From positions 1 to 12,581 of the forward strand of contig CAKRZO010000041.1 of NCBI GenBank assembly GCA_934433135.1: DNA of 12,581 nt. Direction: 5' to 3'. Within the stretch, counting starts at the first letter, position 1; each line of letters starts with the position of its first letter. A program made the position numbers and the translations under genes. The DNA is from an uncultured Acetatifactor sp. (GTDB taxonomy: Bacteria; Bacillota; Clostridia; Lachnospirales; Lachnospiraceae). Below are positions 6,320-12,581 of the stretch, piece after piece. Under the pieces are notes generated by a model that was given only the letters and a program-made list of their open reading frames with translations, was not told the origin of the DNA and ran no database searches.

Positions 6320-7783
6320 TTAAATTGTAATGGCAACGCCATTGTTTCTTGCAATTCCGCGCCAGTCAATCACTGTGATGCCCCAATCTAAGTAAATATC
6401 CCATACGAAACCTAACATTCCCGGTGTTTCCATTCTTCTTAATGTCGGTGTTTCATTTCCGTTTAAATAATCAATCTGTATTGATTTTGCTGAAATCGGG
6501 TCGGCCACTAAGAACCAAGGGCAAGCGTTTGACCCTGCAAGACCGTTTAATGTTGCATCTTCAACATATGTAAGTCCCTTATTTGCAAGTGGGTTATAGC
6601 CCGTATAGTCATTATCACTTGTTTTAATGGATGTTGAGTGTAAGATAGTATCAACATTGAGACCATATCCCACAGGAAGAACTAACATTCTCGGTGTAAT
6701 ATTGATTGCTTCACCGAATGGGTCCTTCTGCGTCTGCATTTTGAGCATCAATTTATTAATTGTTTCAAGTGACGGCTTTGCCCCTGTTCCTTCAAGGTTG
6801 CCATGGTCTGCATTGAAAAGCACTTTTCCATCATAAATTGTTGCGTTGTTGTTAAATAAAAGTTCATATACCTGTGTATTGATTTTTCTCTTTGCCGCAG
6901 CCGCATATACACCCGGCACATTTGATAAAAAGCCTATATCGTCATTAATAAACGCCTGTCTTCCCATGCTGAACTGTGTTCCATATGTATCTATCTTTCT
7001 CTGTGGTAAAAGGCTTGTTTCAGGTATTGACGCTTTCAGTTCGCCGTTTTCACCTACCTTTTCAAACGCACCACCGCCGATAATATAGTTATGGTCCGGT
7101 GTAACCTTAAAGTCTGATACACTGCCCTTGCTGCACCAATACTGGAATGTTGTCGGTGTTGCTGTATAGATAGATACAATATTCTTTCGTATAGTTGAGT
7201 CAAGAATTGCCGGAAATGCTGATGTTGGATTAAAATACTGACGGCAAAGTTCGGTATAAAGTTCGTCACCGCTCATACGTCTTAATTCGCTCTCGCTCTT
7301 GCCCTCTCTTGCCATTGACTCAATAGCAAAATCTTTTAAACTCATGTTCCTTAATTCCGTTGCACCTTCAGCAGGCTTTTCTACTTTCTGTCCACAACGG
7401 AGCTGTAAAGCGTCTGTTGCCGCAGCTCTGAATTTGTCCCCTTCATCTTTTGTCACCTTAACGCTTGCTGGTCCTTTACTTTTTTTAAGTTCTTCAAGGA
7501 TTGCAACCCTGCATTTGTCCTCTGTCATTGTTGCGTCTTTAATGAAGTTTTCTTCATCAATACCGAAATCACGGCACATTGATGTGATAGAAAGTATTCT
7601 TTTTCGTTCTGCTTCTGCCCCTCTTTTTGTTGCTGCCCCCTCTGCACCTTCGGTTTTGATTTTGTCAATGTCGGCCTGTAATTCATTGAAAGTTCTTTCT
7701 TCTTCCTCCGACATTGCTCTGCTTTCAGCTTTTGCCTTCTCTACAATAGCCTGCTGTTTTGCGATTAATTCTTTTAAATCCAT
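6320..7783 (-). CDS. Major capsid protein, HK97 fold, with long N-terminal scaffold-like domain
   Basis: This 487-residue protein follows the prohead protease. Residues 1-185 or so are highly charged and helical (AKQQAIVEKAKAESRAMSEE and onward), as in a delta domain that serves as internal scaffold and is removed by the protease. No separate scaffold gene is present. From about 200 the shell domain begins. Conserved-looking parts are TFQYWCSKGSVSDFKVTP (about 212-229), YGTQFSMGRQAFINDDIG (about 267-284), KVLFNADHGNLEGTG (about 320-334), and a C-terminal part LGFVWDIYLDWGITVIDWRG (about 457-476). This pattern resembles the Mu gpT-like and protease-linked capsid families. ATG at 7783 is preceded by AAGGAGG with a 7-nt spacer. 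The protein builds the icosahedral head. Confidence 0.88.
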   Translation of the reverse strand: MDLKELIAKQQAIVEKAKAESRAMSEEEERTFNELQADIDKIKTEGAEGAATKRGAEAERKRILSITSMCRDFGIDEENFIKDATMTEDKCRVAILEELKKSKGPASVKVTKDEGDKFRAAATDALQLRCGQKVEKPAEGATELRNMSLKDFAIESMAREGKSESELRRMSGDELYTELCRQYFNPTSAFPAILDSTIRKNIVSIYTATPTTFQYWCSKGSVSDFKVTPDHNYIIGGGAFEKVGENGELKASIPETSLLPQRKIDTYGTQFSMGRQAFINDDIGFLSNVPGVYAAAAKRKINTQVYELLFNNNATIYDGKVLFNADHGNLEGTGAKPSLETINKLMLKMQTQKDPFGEAINITPRMLVLPVGYGLNVDTILHSTSIKTSDNDYTGYNPLANKGLTYVEDATLNGLAGSNACPWFLVADPISAKSIQIDYLNGNETPTLRRMETPGMLGFVWDIYLDWGITVIDWRGIARNNGVAITI

Positions 7784-7800
7784 TTTCCTTCCTCCTTCTT

Positions 7801-8376
7801 TTATATAAAGTTCTTATTTATACAAATCTGTTTTTCATACAGACTCATATCACTATTATTTTTTGTTTCTTTTTCAAATGACCGTCCCACGCCCACTGTG
7901 GAATCAGCAGGGATACTCACTATTGAAATCTCCAAAGGTGTCCATTTTCGGGCAATGTAACATGGTCCTTCAAAGCGTCCGTCTGTTGACGTTTTTCCCT
8001 TTTCCACAATCTCCCATTTGTCAATTACATAGCCAACAGAAACACCTTTTAATGTGCCATTTTCCACTTTCTCCATTATCACTTTCGCGGCATCATCTGA
8101 GTCAAATTTGATTTTGGCTTTTCCTCTGTTGGCTTCTATCCATGCATTTTCGATTTTTCCAATGACCTTATCTCTGTCATGGTTGAAAAGTACAACACCA
8201 ATCTCGTTTAATCGGCTTAAATCACAAGCCCCGTCTGCATGGTCTAAAATCTCATTCCCGAAATATCTCATATAAGGTTCTTCCGATGAAAAACTTAACT
8301 CAAATACATTGCTGTTTTCCTCATCGGCTTTTACCTGCATATCAAAAATATCTCGCTGTAAATTTTTATTCGGCAC
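7801..8376 (-). CDS. HK97-type prohead protease
   Basis: The 191-residue protein belongs to the herpes-assemblin-like prohead protease family. The opening strands (FELSFSSEEPYMRYFGNEIL, about 25-44) precede the catalytic His motif VVLFNHDRDKVIG (His about 66). A Ser follows in the motif LKGVSVGYVI (Ser about 113), then the acidic partner region KWTPLEISIVSIPAD (about 144-158, Glu about 149). Order and spacing of His, Ser and acid fit the family triad. It digests the capsid delta domain and itself during maturation. Start is GTG at 8376, supported by AGGAGG with an 8-nt spacer lying in the portal 3' end; the genes overlap by 11 bp. A 17-nt gap with a strong ribosome binding site separates it from the capsid gene, so it is not a protease-capsid fusion. 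Confidence 0.94.
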   Translation of the reverse strand: MPNKNLQRDIFDMQVKADEENSNVFELSFSSEEPYMRYFGNEILDHADGACDLSRLNEIGVVLFNHDRDKVIGKIENAWIEANRGKAKIKFDSDDAAKVIMEKVENGTLKGVSVGYVIDKWEIVEKGKTSTDGRFEGPCYIARKWTPLEISIVSIPADSTVGVGRSFEKETKNNSDMSLYEKQICINKNFI

Positions 8377-9823
8377 TTATGCCACCTCCTACAATGCTAA
8401 CTCCTGCCTTTTCTGCATATTCTTTAGCGGCCGCCATATCGTCAATCTGTTCCTTCCAGTCTTTTCCGTTTTCTGCCGCTATCTGTTGGAATGTTTTCAT
8501 TCCATTTTCAAGTGCTATTCTGTTTGCATTTGCTTCTTTTACCGGGTCAATCCACCTTTTCTGCCCCGCTATCCACATATGCTTCGAATATTCCGTTTTT
8601 TTGTCGAAAAAATCGGGTATTGTAATCATACCCGTCAAAACTGCACTCTTTAAAAATTCTTCATACACCTCTGACATAAAACTTTGAAACAATTCTATAT
8701 CTTCTGCATATGTTAATTCATCTTCTATTGCACTTTGCCTTGCCGAACTGTAATTTGTCTCGCTCATGTCCCTTGTTGTGCTTTCATAGCTGAGACCCTG
8801 TCCACTTGCGATTAACCTCTGCTGTAATTTCAAGAATGTTGACGCATCGTCTCCAGAACTTTTCGGGTCGACTACCTGAATTTCGTCTCCGGCATTCATC
8901 TCTTTAATCATGCCCGGAGCAAGGCTTTTACCTTCATAAGTCACTTCTTGCCTTGCATTGTTTACGATCTGCCGTCCAAGTCCTGTCGATACAGGCAAAG
9001 CCTTTTTTATAAAAACAGCCAAACAGGCGGCTATTCTTTCCTTTACGCTTACCGCCGTTATAAATTCGTTCGTGTCTCTTATTCTCGTCAACGTAGGCGT
9101 TAAGTCCGATATTTCCCTAACCTGTGACGGTCTGCTTTTGGTGTAAATATAAATAATATCCTTCGCCTGATAGTATTTCGGTGTTGCAACCTCTAACCCG
9201 TCTATAGAATACTGTGAAATCCAGTATCCTACAGGTCTGTTGTACGAATTATATTCAATCCCACCTGCAACCTTATGACTTTTATCATTAGGGCTGCTCC
9301 ACGAGATACTTAATTCGTCTACTTCTAACGCCTGCAACTGAAATGGAACTATACCCTGATTGGTATAGCATTTTTTAAAAAGTATGCCACCGTCAACTTT
9401 TTTTCGTTTCACCGCCATTCGCAAAATTTGACTGAATGACTGTGTTCCGGTTACGTCACAGTTCTTTGCTTTTGTCCACTCGTTCCACAGTGTTTCTATT
9501 TTTGTGTTTAGTTCTTCGCTGTCGGTCTTTGCCTGTAATGTGTAACCGCTGCCGATAATATTTCTTGTAAAGGCTTTTATAATGGCGTTTCCCATATCTG
9601 AATTTCTTTCAATATCTCTTGCCCTTGCCCTAACAATATCTCTGTCGGTTCGGTCTGTCATTTCTGCCGACTCAATAAGCGGATGCCATTGTTTGTTGAG
9701 TCTGTCAAAACCGCCTGCATCATATCCGTGTTTCTTGATATAATCAAGTTCTTGTTTGAACGCCGCTCTTTTTATGCCATGATATGGTGAAATGAACCCG
9801 ATTATATTATCTAACCAACTCAT
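8366..9823 (-). CDS. Portal protein, lambda family (gpB-like)
   Basis: The 485-residue product has the lambda portal pattern. The opening is MSWLDNIIGFISPYHGIKRA. RARDIERNSDMGNAIIKAFT then NIIGSG (about 66-93) match the conserved helix before the wing. VDGGILFKKCYTNQG follows at about 144-158. A later SGQGLSYESTTRDMSETNYS block matches the GVSYE-YSTAR region of lambda gpB, and WIDPVKEANANRIALENG near the end matches its C-terminal WIGSGR-like segment. It forms the dodecameric ring at one capsid vertex through which DNA is pumped and to which the neck binds. I chose ATG 9823, with GAGGTG 9 nt upstream. GTG at 9835, in a GTGA overlap with the upstream stop, is an alternative that adds four residues. 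Its end overlaps the protease gene. Confidence 0.95.
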   Translation of the reverse strand: MSWLDNIIGFISPYHGIKRAAFKQELDYIKKHGYDAGGFDRLNKQWHPLIESAEMTDRTDRDIVRARARDIERNSDMGNAIIKAFTRNIIGSGYTLQAKTDSEELNTKIETLWNEWTKAKNCDVTGTQSFSQILRMAVKRKKVDGGILFKKCYTNQGIVPFQLQALEVDELSISWSSPNDKSHKVAGGIEYNSYNRPVGYWISQYSIDGLEVATPKYYQAKDIIYIYTKSRPSQVREISDLTPTLTRIRDTNEFITAVSVKERIAACLAVFIKKALPVSTGLGRQIVNNARQEVTYEGKSLAPGMIKEMNAGDEIQVVDPKSSGDDASTFLKLQQRLIASGQGLSYESTTRDMSETNYSSARQSAIEDELTYAEDIELFQSFMSEVYEEFLKSAVLTGMITIPDFFDKKTEYSKHMWIAGQKRWIDPVKEANANRIALENGMKTFQQIAAENGKDWKEQIDDMAAAKEYAEKAGVSIVGGGISAE

Positions 9824-9831
9824 TTTACTGC

Positions 9832-10080
9832 TCACCTCACTCCCCTAAATTCGGCCACATAGGTATCTGAAAATAATCCGTTTGACTCTGTTGTTGCCGC
9901 TATCTCCGCCGTCAGTGTATCCCTTAAATTTTTAAGTTCCGTTATATTGGCTCGTGTCAAAGACCTTGAACCGATTTTATAACTTTGTCCACCTGCCGTA
10001 ATCGCCACTATTGCCTTGTTTACCTCTGTCAGCATTTCCGCCGCACTGTATGATGACAAATCCTTTGTATCATCTGCCAT
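9832..10080 (-). CDS. gpW-like head-to-tail joining protein
   Basis: This 82-residue protein lies between the large terminase and portal, the place of gene W in lambda. It contains a helix (SAAEMLTEVNKAIVAITAG), a short turn with QSYKIGSRSLTRANI, and a second helix (ELKNLRDTLTAEIAA). The helix, hairpin with QSYxIG, helix layout is the gpW/gpW-like fold. In lambda gpW binds below the portal, keeps packaged DNA in and allows gpFII to attach. The ATG at 10080 is preceded by AAAGGAG with a 7-nt spacer. An in-frame ATG at 10104 would add eight residues, overlapping the terminase stop, but has no good ribosome binding site. There is a 14-nt gap to the terminase stop. Confidence 0.86.
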   Translation of the reverse strand: MADDTKDLSSYSAAEMLTEVNKAIVAITAGGQSYKIGSRSLTRANITELKNLRDTLTAEIAATTESNGLFSDTYVAEFRGVR

Positions 10081-10094
10081 TTTTTCACTCCTTT

Positions 10095-11945
10095 CTAAAT
10101 CCACGAATTATCTTGTTTTATCCATTGTTCTTCTTCCTGTCTTTGCGGAGGGCTGTTTACAATAGGGTCTCTTGCAACCGGAGCATGATTATTGTCTTGC
10201 AAGAACAAGCTTCTTACTCCCAGAATGTCAGCCGCCGCCATTCCATACACCTCACAGTCTAAATAATGGTTGTCGGCATGGCTTGTTTTCTGGACCCACC
10301 GAGTCCGCAGCTTACCGCCACCGCCTTTTTCGGTTATTTTGTGTTCCGCAGTTACCTGTGTGCAATACTCCAAATCTATTCCGTCAAACACCATCCATGA
10401 GCCTGTACCGTTTTCACGTTTCATTCGTCCGGCAATCATATCTTTGTATTTGCCGCCGTCTACAAGTGCCAATGTCATACCATAGGCCTTTGAGCTTGTT
10501 TTGTTTACAGAACTTAACTTGAAATAATTTATCATTTGGCTTGTTCCTTTTGATGGCAAACACCACTCTGAGTTCATGGCTGCGAAATCATAAACTTCGT
10601 CTGTCTGGTCTCCCGAGTCAATTAAGCACAAGTCAACCAACTTTACCGTACCATCAGGCTTCATGTATTCCAAATTCATGACTCTTTCTATATCCCTAAA
10701 GCTTGTAACCTGCCCTCTTGTGATAAGCTGACTGGTCAAATATTCGCCCCACGCCCTGATTATATAATATAAACTTGTTTCCTGAACATCGACCCCAGCC
10801 GTTAATAAGCGTGTCCATTCCGGGACAACAAATTCTGGTAAATCCGTTTGTCTTTCCATTACTGTCTCGGCATTTGTTTTCAATTTTGTATCCTCCCATG
10901 GCTCAGCAAGCCACGAATTAGTAAAATTATGTAACGCCTCTGTATCGTCTTTCGCAATTAAATAGGCTTTCGCAATCTGAGAAAACCTTGTGAATGGCGA
11001 ATATAAGGTGTTTATCCAAAATGCCACCGTTTTCGTGAATTTTGTATTTTCTTTGACTGTTTCCCACTTTCCCTTTTGCAGCATCTCCATTTTATCTGAG
11101 TCATTTATTACATTCCCACATTCTTGACATATGTACTGTGCAAATTCCGCTTTATCAGCCGCACTTAATTTTTCGTTATCGTCTGGCCAACGTATTTGCG
11201 AGAATTTTAACTCTATAAATTCGCCACAATGAGGGCATGGTACAAAATAGTGTTTTTCTATATCTGCCTTTTCTTTTTCTTCCCAAATATGCCCTATTCG
11301 TGTTGTGGGGGTGGAACACATATATATCTTCCTGTTATTGAAAGTCTTTGTTCTTTCCACGGCTAAGCTAATAGGGTCAGCCTCTTTTTTGCTTTCGTTT
11401 GGATATTTGTCCACCTCGTCAAGGAACAAATAGCGGATAGGTCTTGACGCCAATTCGCTCGGTGAGTTTGAGCCGACAATGCTAATATACATGTTATCAA
11501 ACTGTAATTCTTTTTTACTGCTATTTTTTTCTTTAAAGTGTTTTTTTGTCTCTTTGCTTGCCTTTAGCATCGGTTTTATTCTCTGTTCCACAACCGAGTC
11601 GGCAAGTTCCGATGTCGGATACACTATCATCATTGGAGCTGGGTCTTGTGCTACGCTGAAACAGATCATGTTGTTTAATGCCTCTGTACCGCCCAACTGC
11701 GTGCATTTGCAAAATACAATTTTTTCCGTTTGATAATTGTTAAACTCGTCCATTATGCCGACTAAATATGGTGTCATTTCATTTTTCCATTTGCCGGGCA
11801 TGCTGCTGCTGCGCTCATCAAGAAATCTATATTTTCCGGCCCATTCCGAAACCGTCAACTCTTCCGGTGGTTTCAGCAGCTCCAACGATTTTTTTATATA
11901 CTCTGGAACGATGTATTTTCTGACGCTGTATTTTCTTTTCTTCAA
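10095..11945 (-). CDS. Terminase large subunit, GpA family (packaging ATPase and nuclease)
   Basis: The 616-residue protein is a lambda gpA-type terminase. N-terminal features are LTVSEWAGKYRFLDERSSSM (about 30-49), a deviant Walker A with KCTQLGGTE (80-88; Lys 80 would be the early lysine seen in gpA), Walker B YLFLDEVDKYP (172-182) and a coupling motif CSTPT (210-214). A zinc-ribbon-like CPHC (237-240) with CQEC (273-276) follows, often seen in this family. The nuclease half shows AGVDVQ (384-389), LIDSGDQ (441-447) and an HADNHYLDCEVYGM segment (556-569), giving candidate metal-binding acids. It cuts concatemers and drives DNA into the prohead. The start is TTG at 11945, in a TTGA overlap with the small subunit stop and with GAGG just upstream; the next in-frame Met (residue 49) would remove conserved sequence. 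Confidence 0.96.
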   Translation of the reverse strand: MKKRKYSVRKYIVPEYIKKSLELLKPPEELTVSEWAGKYRFLDERSSSMPGKWKNEMTPYLVGIMDEFNNYQTEKIVFCKCTQLGGTEALNNMICFSVAQDPAPMMIVYPTSELADSVVEQRIKPMLKASKETKKHFKEKNSSKKELQFDNMYISIVGSNSPSELASRPIRYLFLDEVDKYPNESKKEADPISLAVERTKTFNNRKIYMCSTPTTRIGHIWEEKEKADIEKHYFVPCPHCGEFIELKFSQIRWPDDNEKLSAADKAEFAQYICQECGNVINDSDKMEMLQKGKWETVKENTKFTKTVAFWINTLYSPFTRFSQIAKAYLIAKDDTEALHNFTNSWLAEPWEDTKLKTNAETVMERQTDLPEFVVPEWTRLLTAGVDVQETSLYYIIRAWGEYLTSQLITRGQVTSFRDIERVMNLEYMKPDGTVKLVDLCLIDSGDQTDEVYDFAAMNSEWCLPSKGTSQMINYFKLSSVNKTSSKAYGMTLALVDGGKYKDMIAGRMKRENGTGSWMVFDGIDLEYCTQVTAEHKITEKGGGGKLRTRWVQKTSHADNHYLDCEVYGMAAADILGVRSLFLQDNNHAPVARDPIVNSPPQRQEEEQWIKQDNSWI

Positions 11946-12472
11946 TCCACCTCACCGTCTTTTGTTTCGGTTTTAGCTGCCAGGACAAAAGTTTTCAGCA
12001 TTTCTGTACATTCTTTCGTCATGTCCCTCTCAAGTGAGCGTATCACCACAGGGTCAACGTATCCCGTCAGCAGTCCACCTATACGGTTCGGAACAGCAAG
12101 AACAAATTTTTTAAGAATAACAAAAAATTTCTGATAATCAAGACTTACCTCTTCCAGTGATATGTATTTGCCTGTTGCAATTTCCGTTTTTAACCTGTGC
12201 AACTCTCCCTGACTTTCTTTTAAAGCAATTTCGGCTTTCAATTTCTGTTCTTTCAAGTCAAGTTCTTTGTCACTTCTTGCCTTGCCGTTTGCTTTGTTTT
12301 GAAGATATTCAACATATTTTTGAATTGTTGGAACAAGGTCGTACATTCTGCCCTTTTGTCCACTCACCTTTTCACTATGTATTATTCCCTCTTGTGTCAA
12401 CTGCTGTATTCGCCGCACACTCAAATTAAATAGCTTTGCGATTTGTTCAGCCCTCGCCCATTGTTCAGCCAT
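11942..12472 (-). CDS. Terminase small subunit, Nu1-like
   Basis: The 176-residue product starts MAEQWARAEQIAKLFNLSVR, a winged-helix DNA-binding domain (about 1-50) with a recognition-helix region VRRIQQLTQEGII, as in lambda Nu1 and related small terminases. A basic segment (QKGRMYDLVPTIQKYVEYL) and a long charged helix (about 66-105), likely coiled coil, follow. The C-terminal half (ISLEEVSLDYQKFF onward) should bind the large subunit. It recognises the packaging site next to cos. ATG at 12472 is chosen because GAGGTGAGG lies just before it. ATG at 12493 would add MGFEVRK with only a weak AAGG upstream. It is joined to the large subunit by a TTGA overlap. Confidence 0.9.
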   Translation of the reverse strand: MAEQWARAEQIAKLFNLSVRRIQQLTQEGIIHSEKVSGQKGRMYDLVPTIQKYVEYLQNKANGKARSDKELDLKEQKLKAEIALKESQGELHRLKTEIATGKYISLEEVSLDYQKFFVILKKFVLAVPNRIGGLLTGYVDPVVIRSLERDMTKECTEMLKTFVLAAKTETKDGEVD

Positions 12473-12493
12473 TTTCCTCACCTCAAACCCCAT

Positions 12494-12581
12494 TTTTTAC
12501 CTTTTCCAATCATTTTTTGTAACGAAACCCAAAAATTTTTTTTGATTTTTTACAGAAAAATGCCGCGCCGCGCCGTAACCG
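12494..12581 (-). other. Candidate cos / packaging-initiation region upstream of small terminase
   Basis: No gene is supported in the last 88-109 bases. Read on the minus strand they begin with CGGCGCGGCGCGGC (12575 to 12562), a repeat of CGGCG far more GC-rich than anything nearby, then a series of A/T tracts (TTTTT, AAAAAA, AAAAAAAATTTTT, AAAAAA, AAAA, AAAAAA), likely to bend DNA. This lies just before a Nu1-like terminase, where lambda has cosN and cosB. From memory, the P2 cohesive end starts GGCGAGGCGGGG, which is similar to GGCGCGGCGCGG here. The frames that enter from the right edge close before the ATG. The call is by position and composition only; an upstream gene end is possible. 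Confidence 0.3.

Noticed and set aside
7299..7808. Plus-strand open frame of 169 codons with Ser/Leu-rich product
   Set aside because: It mirrors the Lys/Glu-rich N-terminal region of the capsid protein; Glu and Lys codons read backward give Phe, Leu and Ser, so it is a compositional shadow.
8286..8687. Plus-strand frames opposite the portal/protease junction
   Set aside because: Two frames overlap each other and both real genes, with no start signal.
10696..10899. Minus-strand frame of 67 codons inside the large terminase
   Set aside because: It is out of frame within a conserved terminase region and has no ribosome binding site.
12515..12581. Open frames entering from the right edge toward the small terminase
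   Set aside because: Two frames remain open for about 23-26 codons, but the products are Lys/Phe-rich with no recognisable pattern, so no upstream gene end is called.
1..12581. tRNA, CRISPR array, insertion sequence, integrase, toxin-antitoxin or anti-phage defence genes
   Set aside because: I looked for these on both strands and saw no support; the window is filled by structural phage genes. A tailocin or phage-derived injection system is also rejected because terminase, portal, protease and capsid genes are all intact.

Overview
This window is an almost gap-free block of late (morphogenesis) genes from a tailed phage or prophage. Every gene is on the minus strand, so transcription runs from position 12581 down to 1. 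The host is probably a low-to-moderate-GC Firmicute, most likely a Clostridia-type bacterium. The reasons are AAGGAGG-like ribosome binding sites before most genes, frequent GTG and TTG starts, AT-rich wobble positions, and protein types familiar from clostridial prophages. No bacterial gene, integrase or attachment site is present, so a prophage cannot be told from a free phage.

In transcription order, the packaging and head module holds a Nu1-like small terminase (11942-12472), a GpA-family large terminase (10095-11945), a gpW-like joining protein (9832-10080), a lambda-family portal (8366-9823), an HK97-type prohead protease (7801-8376), a major capsid protein with a long N-terminal scaffold-like region (6320-7783) and a DUF2190-type cement protein (5978-6301). 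The neck and tail-completion genes follow: an unassigned 80-residue protein (5720-5962), a gpFII/Gifsy-2-like head-tail connector (5388-5723), a minor tail protein Z-like gene (4753-5391) and a tail terminator (4277-4756). The tail genes are of the contractile, P2 type: sheath (2783-4219), tube (2259-2780), a frameshifted GpE/E' tail assembly chaperone pair (1811-2244) and a tape measure protein that runs off the left edge (1-1821).

The genes describe a complete assembly route. The terminase cuts and pumps DNA through the portal. The protease matures a capsid whose scaffold is part of the shell protein. Small connectors close the neck. A contractile tail is built around a tape measure with the help of a frameshift-regulated chaperone. 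Most junctions are 4-bp NTGA overlaps or have the next Shine-Dalgarno inside the preceding gene, so the block looks like one translationally coupled operon.

The proteins belong to known families, and I see no defence, toxin or other non-structural system. The most interesting signals are in the nucleic acid. Two -1 slippery heptamers lie in tandem in the chaperone gene, followed by hairpins, one of which covers the zero-frame stop codon. A terminator-like hairpin sits just before the sheath gene. A very GC-rich CGGCG repeat next to A-tracts, immediately upstream of the small terminase gene, is a candidate cos site.
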